From assembly GCA_000154345.1 (NCBI GenBank), contig DS480347.1, forward strand, positions 388,650 through 452,649: DNA of 64,000 bases, in the 5' to 3' direction. This DNA is from [Clostridium] leptum DSM 753 (GTDB lineage Bacteria; Bacillota; Clostridia; Oscillospirales; Acutalibacteraceae). The notes under the pieces are model-generated. The model was given only the letters and a program-made list of their open reading frames with translations. It did not search any database and had not been told where the DNA came from. The position numbers and the translations under genes were made by a program. Below, one piece after another: positions 25,056 to 33,619 of the stretch (position 1 is its first letter; each line of letters begins with the position of its first letter).

Positions 25056-25562
25056 TCAGGATGATAAATCCTGTAAAAATTTATTCAGCACCGCTTTATG
25101 AAGCTTTTCATCCTGGGCGATGCGGGCCAAATTAGCGGCCACCTTCGCATCCTTAACACACTGAGACTGACGGGTATACGTGATATAGGCAGCTTCCTCG
25201 GCTGCGATATCTATTTTTAATAGCTTGTGGATATCGGCAGTATAGTCAACCATTTTTCCATTCCATGGCAGTGTGATTCCACGCTGATAAGAGAAAAATT
25301 TCGGAGTTCCCCCCAACAGGCTGATCAGTTGTCCCAGACGGTGAAAGTGGCGCATTTCTACCATGGCGATTTCCGACAGGGTTTTCGAAATCTCAGGATA
25401 ATCCTTTTCCAGCCTCCAGGCTTGATAGGTGTATTGGTGGATCGCCGTCATCTCGCTTTTTGCGGCGGATAGGTCGTTGTTCAGCAAGCGCGCCAGACTG
25501 GGATTGGGACCACATACCTCCACTGCGGGATAATCGGCCGGATATGTAACGTTGATGCTCAT
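25056..25562 (-). CDS. Ferritin-like di-iron/manganese domain protein
   Basis: A 168-residue four-helix-bundle protein of the ferritin-like superfamily (rubrerythrin/manganese-catalase-like). Metal-ligand motifs are spaced along the helices: SEMTAIHQYTYQ (~36-47), EMRHFHRLGQL (~69-79), AAEEAAYITYTR (~120-131) and DEKLHKAVL (~151-159). There is no rubredoxin tail. Likely roles are peroxide reduction or iron handling under oxygen stress, with the adjacent ferredoxin as possible electron donor (inference). The ATG has GGGAGGTTCC upstream. Confidence 0.85.
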   Translation of the reverse strand: MSINVTYPADYPAVEVCGPNPSLARLLNNDLSAAKSEMTAIHQYTYQAWRLEKDYPEISKTLSEIAMVEMRHFHRLGQLISLLGGTPKFFSYQRGITLPWNGKMVDYTADIHKLLKIDIAAEEAAYITYTRQSQCVKDAKVAANLARIAQDEKLHKAVLNKFLQDLSS

Positions 25563-25629
25563 AGAAAGGAACCTCCCGGTAAAATTAGAAATACTAATCT
25601 ATATGCGCGCGGAAGGTTAAAAAGAAGAA

Positions 25630-25658
25630 CCGTGGGAAAACCATTAGTTCTCCCACGG
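25630..25658 (-). terminator. Terminator after the NrdD-tail-like gene
   Basis: CCGTGGGA/TCCCACGG stem followed on the minus strand by TTCTTCTTTTT, 15 bases after the stop codon. Confidence 0.7.
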
Positions 25659-25672
25659 CAGAAAGCGATGCT

Positions 25673-25948
25673 TTAATTTGCAAGGGTATGCTTGACCCGG
25701 TCCCTTTCCTCGGCGCTTTTCGCATTATTCCAGTGACTCATATCGCCAACCAAATAGCCGGTGATTCTGCGGATATGCTCAAATGGCACCTCCTCAAAGG
25801 TGTAATTCAAATTGACAAATTCGCCGTCCATTTCAATATTCAGGGCCTTTAGCTTTCTTTGGGGATTTTTTTCCTGGACATGATCCACATACGCTTGTAT
25901 TTCCTCGTCGGTCATCACGCCGCCGGTAACGGTTACATAATCTAACAT
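25673..25948 (-). CDS. Stand-alone protein resembling the NrdD glycyl-radical C-terminus
   Basis: A 91-residue protein. Residues 60-87 (RRITGYLVGD, SHWNNAKSAEERDRVKH) match the C-terminal glycyl-radical loop of class III anaerobic ribonucleotide reductase, where NrdD reads R-x-x-GYL followed by N-x-x-K-x-x-E-x-x-x-RVKH. Gly64 is the potential radical site. The N-terminal 55 residues are unlike NrdD. Databases usually name such proteins 'anaerobic ribonucleoside-triphosphate reductase', but the catalytic barrel is absent. A spare radical domain like GrcA/YfiD is a possible role (inference). Confidence 0.75.
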   Translation of the reverse strand: MLDYVTVTGGVMTDEEIQAYVDHVQEKNPQRKLKALNIEMDGEFVNLNYTFEEVPFEHIRRITGYLVGDMSHWNNAKSAEERDRVKHTLAN

Positions 25949-25981
25949 ATGAAGCGCTCCTTTTAGTTATTTGATAGTATT

Positions 25982-26010
25982 ACGATACCATATCTTGTGT
26001 TATAAGTCAA
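25982..26010 (-). promoter_or_regulatory. Sigma-A promoter of the NrdD-tail-like gene
   Basis: Minus strand: TTGACT at 26005-26010, 17-base spacer, TATCGT at 25982-25987. Confidence 0.55.
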
Positions 26011-26148
26011 TAATAATTCTTAATATTATTTCATAGGGGCTAAAGCGGAAAGGCTTCTGCATAATATGCCCAGCGCGGCCAGAAAATCCTCTGAAAGCCT
26101 TTTCCCATTCCCGCATAAAATGGAAGGATAGAAAGGAGAGAAGGAGCT

Positions 26149-27225
26149 TTGGTTACCATTAGCTTGTGTATGATCGTAAAAGATGAAGAAGCGGTGCTCA
26201 AACGCTGTTTAGAAAGCGCAAAGGAAATTGCCGATGAGATGATAGTGGTAGATACCGGTTCCCGGGATCAGACCAGAGAAATCGCGGAAAAGGAGGGAGC
26301 ACGGGTATATCAATTCCCATGGATTGATGATTTTGCGGCGGCAAGGAATTTTTCCTTTTCCCAAGCGGTCATGGATTACTGCTTGTGGCTGGATGCCGAT
26401 GACGTTCTGCTGCCGGAGGATCGGCGCCGGCTGCAAAAGCTCAAGGAGTCCCTGGAGCCTGGCGTTGACATGGTGATGATGAAATACAATACCGCGTTTG
26501 ATTCCCAAGGAAAGCCGATATTTTCCTATTACCGGGAGAGGCTGATCCGTAATTTTCGGGGATATCGGTGGATGGGAGCAGTCCATGAGGTGATCCCGCC
26601 CCAGGGAAAGGTAATTCATTCCACGATCGCGGTGACCCATCAAAAGATGGGAAAAGGGGATCCCGACCGGAATCTTCGGATTTTTGAAAAGCTTCTGCGG
26701 GAAGGGAAAACCCTGGACCCGAGGCAGCGGTTTTATTACGCTCGGGAACTTTTTTACCATGAACGATATGAAGGGGCCGCTGAGGAGCTGCTGAATTTTC
26801 TTCAAAGCGGTCAGGGATGGGTGGAAAACGAAATTGAAGCCTGCCGCCAGCTTTCCCAATGTTACCGAAAGCTGGGGAGGGAGCGGGAGGTCTTGCCGGC
26901 GCTTTTGAAAAGTCTGGAATATGATATCCCAAGGGCGGAGGTTTGCTGTGACATTGGGTTTTATTTTATGGAACGGGAGCGATACCGGCAGGCAGCTTAT
27001 TGGTATCAGACGGCGGCGTCCTGCGAAAGGGAGGATCAGTCGGGTGGTTTCGTGCTGCCGGACTGCTACGATTACATCCCGTATTTACAGCTGTGCGTCT
27101 GCTATGACCGTATGGGAGACTATATAACGGCGAGCATGTATAACGAGAAAGCGGGAAAGTGCAAGCCGGATTCGGAGGCGTACTTGGCAAATAAAACCTA
27201 CTTTGAGAGAAGGCTTGAGCTTTAG
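26149..27225 (+). CDS. Family 2 glycosyltransferase with C-terminal TPR region
   Basis: A 358-residue protein. A GT-A glycosyltransferase domain spans ~1-170: SLCMIVKDEEAVLKRCLES, VVDTGSRDQT, and the metal-binding DxD as WLDADD near residue 85. The C-terminal half is helical with tetratricopeptide-like repeats (YYARELFYHERYEGAAEELL, CRQLSQCYRKLGREREVLPAL). This architecture is shared with SunS-like enzymes that glycosylate peptides and with cell-surface glycosyltransferases. The start is TTG 26149 after GGAGAGAAGGAG. It is isolated, so the acceptor is unknown. Confidence 0.85.
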   Translation: MVTISLCMIVKDEEAVLKRCLESAKEIADEMIVVDTGSRDQTREIAEKEGARVYQFPWIDDFAAARNFSFSQAVMDYCLWLDADDVLLPEDRRRLQKLKESLEPGVDMVMMKYNTAFDSQGKPIFSYYRERLIRNFRGYRWMGAVHEVIPPQGKVIHSTIAVTHQKMGKGDPDRNLRIFEKLLREGKTLDPRQRFYYARELFYHERYEGAAEELLNFLQSGQGWVENEIEACRQLSQCYRKLGREREVLPALLKSLEYDIPRAEVCCDIGFYFMERERYRQAAYWYQTAASCEREDQSGGFVLPDCYDYIPYLQLCVCYDRMGDYITASMYNEKAGKCKPDSEAYLANKTYFERRLEL

Positions 27226-27430
27226 AGGGCTTAGGCCATTCGTTGAACAGGAGTGATTAGAAGCGCCTAAAGTAAGGGGAACGGCCTGCGGGCGGCCGTC
27301 AAAGGCGGGAATTACTTCAAGCATGCGCCGGGAAAGGGAAAGGAAAATGAAGATAAAAAGCTGATTGACTTTACTCCATAAAATTGATAAAATATATGAA
27401 CAAATTGTAAAAGCAGGAGGAACCGGCAAA

Positions 27431-28798
27431 ATGCAGAGAGAAAAATTTTCTTCCCGGTTAGGTTTTTTGCTGATCTCGGCGGGATGCGCCATCGGTCTTG
27501 GAAATGTCTGGAGGTTTCCTTATGTGACAGGAGAATACGGCGGCGCTGCTTTTGTGCTGCTTTATTTGTTTTTCCTGCTGGCGCTGGGCCTGCCTGTTAT
27601 GGTGATGGAATTTTCCGTGGGCCGCGCCAGTCAAAAAAGTATCGCCAAATCCTTTGATGTTTTAGAGCCGAAAGGAAGTAAATGGCATTTTTATAAAGTA
27701 GTGGGAATCATAGGCAATTACCTGCTTATGATGTTTTATACCACGATTGGCGGATGGATGCTGATCTATTTCATCAAAACCCTGAAAGGAGACTTTGAGG
27801 GCCAGTCTGTGGAGCAGGTAGGCGTAATTTTTGAGGGGATCACCGCGAATCCTTGGCTGATGATCGGCGCGATGGTTCTGGTAGTGGCGCTTTGCCTTGG
27901 AGTGTGCTCCTTCGGCCTGCAAAACGGGGTGGAAAAGGTTACCAAAGTGATGATGGTTTCCTTGTTCGCCATTATGGTGGTGCTGGCGGTTCATTCGGTC
28001 ACTATGGAAAACGCGGGAACAGGCCTTGAATTTTATCTTTATCCTCGGTTTGACAAGCTATGGGAAAATGGTTTGGCCGACGCGGTTTTTGCCGCAATGG
28101 GCCAAGCGTTTTTTACCTTGAGCATCGGTATGGGCTCGCTTGCGATTTTTGGCAGCTATATCGGCAAAGAACGTTCCTTGACCGGAGAGGCCGTCAGCGT
28201 AATGGTGCTGGATACCAGTGTGGCCCTGATTGCCGGCCTGATTATTTTTCCCGCCTGTTCCGCCTTTCATATCAATCCGGACAGCGGCCCGAATCTGATT
28301 TTTGTCACACTGCCGAATGTGTTTAATTCCATGCAGGGCGGCCGCGTCTGGGGCGCGTTCTTTTTCGTATTTATGAGCTTCGCCGCTTTTTCCACGATTA
28401 TCGCGGTGTTTGAGAACATTATCTCCTGCTTGATGGATCTCTTGGGCTGGTCCAGGAAAAAAGCTGTGGCTTTCAACCTTCTCGCTATTATCCTCCTGTC
28501 TCTGCCTTGCATTTTCGGCTTTAATCTGTGGAGCTCCTTCCAGCCTCTGGGGGCTGGTTCCAATATTCTGGACTTGGAGGACTTTATTGTCAGCAATAAT
28601 ATTCTGCCCTTGGGCTCGCTGGTCTACGTGCTGTTCTGCACAACCCGCTATGGCTGGGGCTGGGATAACTTTATCGAAGAAGCCAATATGGGAAAAGGCA
28701 TGAAATTCCCCAAATGGGCGAGAGGCTATATGATGGTAGTGGTTCCGGTGATCATTTTGGCTATCTTTATTCAGGGTTACTTTGTAAAATTTGGATGA
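27431..28798 (+). CDS. Neurotransmitter:sodium symporter (NSS) family transporter
   Basis: A 455-residue LeuT-fold transporter with about 12 helices. The family signature SAGCAIGLGNVWRFPYVTGEYGG at ~16-38 holds the substrate and sodium site of helix 1. It probably imports an amino acid with Na+, perhaps tryptophan, tyrosine or methionine as in related bacterial members. The chosen ATG 27431 follows AGGAGG; the open frame from 27365 lacks a site. A MetS-type small subunit gene is not seen downstream, where a terminator follows immediately. Confidence 0.92.
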   Translation: MQREKFSSRLGFLLISAGCAIGLGNVWRFPYVTGEYGGAAFVLLYLFFLLALGLPVMVMEFSVGRASQKSIAKSFDVLEPKGSKWHFYKVVGIIGNYLLMMFYTTIGGWMLIYFIKTLKGDFEGQSVEQVGVIFEGITANPWLMIGAMVLVVALCLGVCSFGLQNGVEKVTKVMMVSLFAIMVVLAVHSVTMENAGTGLEFYLYPRFDKLWENGLADAVFAAMGQAFFTLSIGMGSLAIFGSYIGKERSLTGEAVSVMVLDTSVALIAGLIIFPACSAFHINPDSGPNLIFVTLPNVFNSMQGGRVWGAFFFVFMSFAAFSTIIAVFENIISCLMDLLGWSRKKAVAFNLLAIILLSLPCIFGFNLWSSFQPLGAGSNILDLEDFIVSNNILPLGSLVYVLFCTTRYGWGWDNFIEEANMGKGMKFPKWARGYMMVVVPVIILAIFIQGYFVKFG

Positions 28799-28799
28799 G

Positions 28800-28827
28800 A
28801 AAAAGCCCCGAATTTTCGGGGCTTTTT
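28800..28827 (+). terminator. Terminator of the NSS transporter gene
   Basis: AAAAAGCCCCGAA/TTCGGGGCTTTTT stem with a terminal T run, starting two bases after the stop codon. Confidence 0.92.
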
Positions 28828-28913
28828 CTTGACGGAAAGGAAGCGGGTGACAGATTTTAAAGGAAAGCTGGCACGGAAGGAAGATTATCGTTGAAGAATA
28901 AAGGATGCTTATT

Positions 28914-29447
28914 ATGGAATTATGGGATGTCTATGATAAAAAAGGAAGAAAAACCGGAACGCTGAAGGAGAAGGAGGCCGACTATCTGCCTGGGGAATAC
29001 CACCTGGCTGTGGAGGCTTGGGTATTTAACCGCCGCCGGGAAATTTTAATACAGCAGAGGTCGTGGCACCGGGAAATCCTGCCGGGAAAGTGGAGCCTGA
29101 CCACTGGAAGAATAATCGCCGGGGAGGATTCCGAACAGGGATGCGTCCGGGAGCTGAAAGAAGAACTGGGAATGCAGGTAAAACAGGAAGAGCTCTCCTT
29201 TCTGCGCCGGATCGTCCGGGAGGACCCGCTGATTTGGGATATTTACTTTACCTTGCAGGATGTACCTGTAGAGGAGCTTAGGCTGCAAAAGGAGGAGGTA
29301 ATCCAGGCACGGTGGGTAAGCTTCGATCAGTTCCGCGCCTATCTAAAAAGAGGGTCGGTTTTCCGCTATCCTGAGATTGATGAGGTATTGGATGCCGCGG
29401 ATGGCTGGATGGATGATATCCTGGGAAAAGAAACGGAAACGTCGTGA
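28914..29447 (+). CDS. Nudix hydrolase (isopentenyl-diphosphate isomerase-like subgroup)
   Basis: A 177-residue Nudix protein. The complete Nudix box G-x5-E-x7-REL-x-EE-x-G-M appears as GRIIAG-E-DSEQGCV-REL-K-EEL-GM near residues 65-87. The opening MELWDVYDKKGRKTG is typical of the subgroup related to YfcD and IPP isomerase. It probably hydrolyses a nucleoside-diphosphate-linked compound. I chose ATG 28914 because AAAGGA lies 8 bases upstream; ATG 28905 in the same frame overlaps that site. Confidence 0.88.
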   Translation: MELWDVYDKKGRKTGTLKEKEADYLPGEYHLAVEAWVFNRRREILIQQRSWHREILPGKWSLTTGRIIAGEDSEQGCVRELKEELGMQVKQEELSFLRRIVREDPLIWDIYFTLQDVPVEELRLQKEEVIQARWVSFDQFRAYLKRGSVFRYPEIDEVLDAADGWMDDILGKETETS

Positions 29448-29562
29448 TCGGAAATGCCCGGCGGCAAAGATTATGCCCGGGGCACGAAATACAATTGAAA
29501 ATTTTTCAAAAGCCTTAGAAACACCGCCCTGAGGATCCTTTTTCGGCTGGTGGTTCCTAACA

Positions 29563-29613
29563 AAAATAAAAACACCGCCGGAGCGCTGAATTTGAAACAG
29601 CGCCTCGGCGGTA
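29563..29613 (-). terminator. Terminator of the cupin gene
   Basis: On the minus strand ACCGCCG and CAGCGC-type arms form an interrupted stem followed by GTTTTTATTTTTG. It lies between the convergent Nudix and cupin genes. Confidence 0.72.
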
Positions 29614-29656
29614 TTAAGACAATGCTATTTTCTGATTGCAAGCCTTCTTTTTGAAA

Positions 29657-29989
29657 TCAATCTAAGATCACCAAAGCCATCAGTACCAGGTTTTCGGTTC
29701 CGGTGTTGTCCAGGCCGTGACCGAAGCCGTCGGGAGTAAAGGTGATATCTCCGGCACTGACAGGGCGGTTAGTCCCATTGTCGTTATACACGCCCTGACC
29801 GGAAATAATATAATAGGTTTCGCTTTCGTTGTGATGCTCGTGGTAGCCGATCTCACATCCCGGCTCCAAAGTGATTTCCGCATAAATACGGCACTTCCCA
29901 TTTAATTCTTTTTCGCCCAAAAGATGCTTCATGATGACGTGACCCTTGCCGCCCCTCATATGCTCCTTGATCTCAACTCTAGGTTCCAT
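29657..29989 (-). CDS. Cupin domain protein
   Basis: A 110-residue single-domain cupin. Motif 1 is GCEIGYHEHHNESETYYIISG near residues 44-64, with His50, His52, His53 and Glu57 as likely metal ligands. Motif 2 is PDGFGHGLDNTG, with its histidine in GHG. Such small cupins include sugar isomerases and ligand sensors; nothing here decides among them. The start ATG 29989 is preceded by AAAGGAGC; the frame remains open to 30025. Confidence 0.85.
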   Translation of the reverse strand: MEPRVEIKEHMRGGKGHVIMKHLLGEKELNGKCRIYAEITLEPGCEIGYHEHHNESETYYIISGQGVYNDNGTNRPVSAGDITFTPDGFGHGLDNTGTENLVLMALVILD

Positions 29990-30098
29990 TTTGTACGCTC
30001 CTTTACTTCGTTGTTTTCTTATCAAATTTGTGCCACCGTCTTTGTTTTATTGTACGACCCGAAAACCGGGAAGTCAAGAGATTGTAAAAGGTTTAAGA

Positions 30099-31541
30099 TT
30101 ATTGCGGCGGCTTTAGCTGGCCGGACTTGAACCGCTCGAAGCTTTCGCTGCTGACCACTAAAATATCTCCCACCTTGATCTTGGTAGAGCCTCTGGGAAT
30201 AATGGTTTCCCCGTGCCGTTTGATCATGACGATCAGCACTTCCTCCGGGATATTGGCTTCACGAAGCAGCCTGCCAGCGTAGAAATCGTCCTCTGTCACC
30301 GGTACCTCCAGCAGCTTGGTATCCACGTCGTCCTGATAATCCGTAAAGGTTTTCAGCACTAGACTGTCATCCTCCTTGTCTACCAAGCCCAGCTTATCCG
30401 CGATTTTTGGCAGCAAGGTGCCCTGTACCGCCACAGAAAACAACGCGACAAAAAATACAATATGAAAAATATCATGTTCAATCACTACGCCGCTGCTCAT
30501 GACAAAAATAGCGAACACAATAGAAGCGGCGCCCCTCAGGCCGGACCAGGAAACCAGAAGCTGCTGGCGGACGGGAGTCTTAAACCAGGAAAGGATCAGG
30601 AAGGTGGCCACAGGTCTTGCCACGATGATCATGAATACGGAAATTAAAATGGCTGGCAAGGCCACAGAGGGAATTTTGGAGGGAAATGCCAGCAAGCCTA
30701 AAACAAAGAAGATGGCGATCTGCATCAGCCAGGTGATGCCGTCAAAAAAGTGAACCAATGAGGTTTTATGTAATATCTTGCTGTTGCCGAGGACAATTCC
30801 TACAATATATACGCTGAGATAACCGTTGCCGCCCAGCCAGGAAGAAAAACCATAAGTGAACAAAGCGGTGCCGATCACCAAAATTGCGTCCATACCATTG
30901 ATCTCAAAGTTGATTCGGGAGAGGAGCTTCGAGGACAAAAAGGCCACGCCGAAGCCGATGCCAAACCCAAATAAAAGCTGTTTTGCAATCATCCAGGGCA
31001 GAGAAATATCGGAAGAGACTGACATGATCGTTAAAATGATAATGGTCATCATATAAGAAACAGGATCATTGCTGCCGCTTTCAATTTCCAGCAAGGAAGC
31101 CAAGCCGCCCTTTAAGTTCAGCTTTTTTGAACGCAGGATGGAAAATACGGAGGCGGCGTCAGTAGAACCAACCACCGAACCGGTCAGCAGCCCTTCCAGC
31201 CAGCTCATGCCTAAGGCGTAATGGCAGAAAAGGCCAGTTAAAAGGGCTGTAAAGATTACTCCCAGGGTCGACATACAGATAGACTGTTTCAGCACCGGCC
31301 TGGCGGTGTTCCAGTTGGTGCCAAAGCCGCCATAAAACATGATGAAAATCAGAGCGACAGAGCAGATGGTTTCCGCTAAGCCATAATTGTCAAAGTAGAT
31401 ACCCACAATACCGTCCGAGCCAAAAACCATGCCTAATAAAATGAAGATGAGCAAAGTAGGCACGCCGAAACGATGCAGGAATTTGCTGGAAAACACGCAG
31501 AGAATTAAAATAATAGCAGTAATGATAATAGCTACTGTCAA
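30099..31541 (-). CDS. CPA1-type K+/H+ (NhaP2-like) antiporter with RCK-C domain
   Basis: A ~480-residue cation:proton antiporter. Residues ~1-385 form the 12-helix exchanger (PF00999), with the helix-5 region GSTDAASVFSILRSKKLNL and ESGSNDP, as in NhaP proteins. The C-terminal ~70 residues (DDFYAGRLLREANIPEEVLIVMIKRHGETIIPRGSTKI) match a TrkA/RCK C-terminal regulatory domain, which in related proteins binds nucleotides such as c-di-AMP. The start is TTG 31541 behind GGGAGGG; the frame stays open to 31577. It is probably involved in potassium or sodium efflux and pH balance. Confidence 0.9.
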   Translation of the reverse strand: MTVAIIITAIILILCVFSSKFLHRFGVPTLLIFILLGMVFGSDGIVGIYFDNYGLAETICSVALIFIMFYGGFGTNWNTARPVLKQSICMSTLGVIFTALLTGLFCHYALGMSWLEGLLTGSVVGSTDAASVFSILRSKKLNLKGGLASLLEIESGSNDPVSYMMTIIILTIMSVSSDISLPWMIAKQLLFGFGIGFGVAFLSSKLLSRINFEINGMDAILVIGTALFTYGFSSWLGGNGYLSVYIVGIVLGNSKILHKTSLVHFFDGITWLMQIAIFFVLGLLAFPSKIPSVALPAILISVFMIIVARPVATFLILSWFKTPVRQQLLVSWSGLRGAASIVFAIFVMSSGVVIEHDIFHIVFFVALFSVAVQGTLLPKIADKLGLVDKEDDSLVLKTFTDYQDDVDTKLLEVPVTEDDFYAGRLLREANIPEEVLIVMIKRHGETIIPRGSTKIKVGDILVVSSESFERFKSGQLKPPQ

Positions 31542-31579
31542 AACAGGCCCTCCCTTATGTGAAAATAAAAAACGCAAAT

Positions 31580-31606
31580 CAATCAGAAGTGCTGGCGGCG
31601 CTTCTG
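31580..31606 (-). other. Hairpin in the antiporter 5' leader
   Basis: ATCAGAAG/CTTCTGAT arms around an 11-base loop, about 40 bases before the antiporter start on the minus strand. The function is unknown; it is far smaller than a c-di-AMP riboswitch. Confidence 0.35.
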
Positions 31607-31695
31607 ATAAAATAGTCTTATAATTATGTTAACAATTTTATTTTAACACATTATTTTGCATAATAAAAGAAAAAGTTGAAAGGTTTTGAGTTTAA

Positions 31696-32157
31696 ATGGA
31701 AATTGAACGGAAATTTTTGCTGTCAGGATTCCCGGATTTGCCGGAACTCGAGAGGGCCGAAGTTTTCCAGGGCTATCTGGGGATTTCTCCGGAAGTGAGA
31801 ATCCGGAGCAAGCGGGTAGGAGAGGCAGAAACTTACCGTTTGTGCTTCAAAGGCGAGGGCAGCCTGGTTCGGGAGGAAATCGAGCTGGACCTGGATAAAG
31901 CAACCTTTGAAAGCTTGAAAAAGCTGCTGCCGAAGCCGATGATCCGCAAGGAGTACCGGATTTACCGGCTGGAAAACGGACTCAGGCTGGAATGCAGCCG
32001 GGTGGACCCGGGCACAGATACGGAATTTTATTACGCTGAGGTGGAATTTCAGGATCAGCAGCAGGCAGAGATTTTTTCCCCTCCTGATTTTTTGGGCAAA
32101 GAGGTCACCTATGACGGCAGCTATCGCATGAAAGCGTACTATCAGCGAAAAAAATAG
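31696..32157 (+). CDS. CYTH domain protein (triphosphate tunnel metalloenzyme)
   Basis: A 153-residue cytosolic protein of the CYTH superfamily. The N-terminal EIERK provides the ExExK signature, and alternating charged strands (RIRSKR, YRLCFKG, IRKEYRIYRL, YAEVEF) form the tunnel. These enzymes act on inorganic triphosphate, ThTP or nucleoside triphosphates. It is followed 11 bases later by the lipid kinase gene, so they form a pair; no functional link is established. Confidence 0.88.
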   Translation: MEIERKFLLSGFPDLPELERAEVFQGYLGISPEVRIRSKRVGEAETYRLCFKGEGSLVREEIELDLDKATFESLKKLLPKPMIRKEYRIYRLENGLRLECSRVDPGTDTEFYYAEVEFQDQQQAEIFSPPDFLGKEVTYDGSYRMKAYYQRKK

Positions 32158-32168
32158 GAGGGAGCGCA

Positions 32169-33083
32169 ATGCGGTGTTTGGTAATTTACAATCCAGCGGC
32201 GGGAAAAAAGGGAGCGTACCGCGGAGTGCGGGAGCAGATACGGCGCTACTGCCAAAAAGAAGGAATCGACCTGGAAGAAGCGGTGACGCAATTTCCAGGC
32301 CACGCTGAGAAAATTGCGGAAGCAGCGGCCCGGACGGGGGAACCGGTCAAAATTTATGGCGTAGGCGGCGACGGGACCCTGTGTGAGATCGCGGGCGCGG
32401 CGGCAGGCCGGAATCACGTCGAAGTAGGAATTTTCCCGGTGGGAGCCGGTAATGATTATATCAGAACCTTTGGCTCTCAAGAGCGCTTTTTGCAGGTGGA
32501 GGCGCAGATGAAAGCCCAGCCTGTCAAGGTGGACATGATACAAACAGAGAAAATGCTGTCTCTGAACCTTTGCTCCGCCGGGCTGGACGCCGCGGTGGCC
32601 CTACATATGGCCAAATTTAAAAAGCTGCCCTTGGTTTCCGGGCCTATGGCCTATAACCTGGCCCTGGTAAAATGCGTGCTCGGCAAAATGGGAAACGATC
32701 TGAAGGTAACCATCGACGGCCATCCGCCCATTCAGGACCGGTTTTTATTCGCCCTGGCGGGAAGCGGGCGGTATTACGGCGGCGGCTACTGCGGCGCTCC
32801 GGAGGCGGATCCCTCCGACGGCCTGCTGGACTTTGTCTTGATCCGCAGGGTAGGGAGGCTCCGTCTGGCAAAGCTGCTGTCCGAGTATAAGAAAGGAAAG
32901 CATTTGCGGTCCGGTGCCTTTCAGGATATTTTAATTTTTATGCGGGGAAAACGGATGGAAATTACCTGCGAACAGTCTGTTGTGGTAAATTTCGACGGAG
33001 AGTGCCAGCCGCTTTCCCAGATTTCCTTTCAGGTGCTTCCCCAGGCGCTGAATTTTTTGGTTCCCGGAGGAAAACAGGCGTGA
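32169..33083 (+). CDS. Diacylglycerol/lipid kinase family protein (YegS/BmrU type)
   Basis: A 304-residue soluble lipid kinase. The ATP-binding motif YGVGGDGTLCEIAGA lies near residues 63-77, with an early NPAAGKKG at 8-15 and GAGNDYIRTF at ~97-106. GGYCGAPEADPSDGLLD near 201-217 is the second conserved block. It probably phosphorylates diacylglycerol or a related lipid to feed phospholipid turnover. The ATG follows GGAGGGAGC. Confidence 0.88.
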   Translation: MRCLVIYNPAAGKKGAYRGVREQIRRYCQKEGIDLEEAVTQFPGHAEKIAEAAARTGEPVKIYGVGGDGTLCEIAGAAAGRNHVEVGIFPVGAGNDYIRTFGSQERFLQVEAQMKAQPVKVDMIQTEKMLSLNLCSAGLDAAVALHMAKFKKLPLVSGPMAYNLALVKCVLGKMGNDLKVTIDGHPPIQDRFLFALAGSGRYYGGGYCGAPEADPSDGLLDFVLIRRVGRLRLAKLLSEYKKGKHLRSGAFQDILIFMRGKRMEITCEQSVVVNFDGECQPLSQISFQVLPQALNFLVPGGKQA

Positions 33084-33180
33084 AACAGATGAAATTTTTG
33101 CGGGTTCAGGTGAAAATCGGATTTCGCAGGGGATTTTCGGCAGGAAATTGTAAATAAATTATGAAAACGTAAAATACCTC

Positions 33181-33209
33181 TTGATTTTTAAAGCAAACCA
33201 CTATAAAAT
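33181..33209 (+). promoter_or_regulatory. Sigma-A promoter of groESL
   Basis: TTGATT at 33181-33186, 17-base spacer, TAAAAT at 33204-33209, immediately upstream of the CIRCE element. Confidence 0.75.
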
Positions 33210-33213
33210 AGTG

Positions 33214-33240
33214 TTAGCACTCAGAGGTAATGAGTGCTAA
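33214..33240 (+). promoter_or_regulatory. CIRCE element (HrcA operator)
   Basis: Perfect TTAGCACTC-N9-GAGTGCTAA inverted repeat just downstream of the -10 box. HrcA bound here represses the chaperonin operon until heat shock. Confidence 0.97.
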
Positions 33241-33288
33241 AAATAAGAAATCAAATATTTTATATTCTAAACAAGGAGGAATTTGATT

Positions 33289-33573
33289 ATGACGATCAAA
33301 CCATTGGCTGACAGAGTGGTCATTAAAATGGAAGAAGCGGAGGAAACCACAAAGAGCGGCATTGTTCTGGCTGGTTCCGCAAAGGAGAAACCCCAGGTAG
33401 CTTCCATCGTGGCGGTAGGCCCCGGCGGAATGGTGGACGGCAACCAGATCGACATGTACGTTAAGGTAGGCGATAAGGTTATCACCAGCAAATATTCCGG
33501 CACGGAAGTAAAGATCGATGGAGAAGAATACACCATTGTCCGTCAGTCCGATATTCTTGCTGTAGTAGAATAA
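33289..33573 (+). CDS. groES: Co-chaperonin GroES
   Basis: A 94-residue GroES (Hsp10), the lid of the GroEL folding chamber. The opening TIKPLADRVVIK is characteristic. The mobile loop that contacts GroEL is EETTKSGIVLAG near residues 17-28, and the C-terminus ends YTIVRQSDILAVVE. ATG 33289 is 8 bases from AAGGAGGA, better placed than the in-frame TTG at 33283. Transcription starts at the CIRCE-controlled promoter together with groEL. Confidence 0.97.
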   Translation: MTIKPLADRVVIKMEEAEETTKSGIVLAGSAKEKPQVASIVAVGPGGMVDGNQIDMYVKVGDKVITSKYSGTEVKIDGEEYTIVRQSDILAVVE

Positions 33574-33619
33574 TAAAATTTAGAATGGTTCATTTTACAA
33601 ATATGGAGGTTGATTGATT

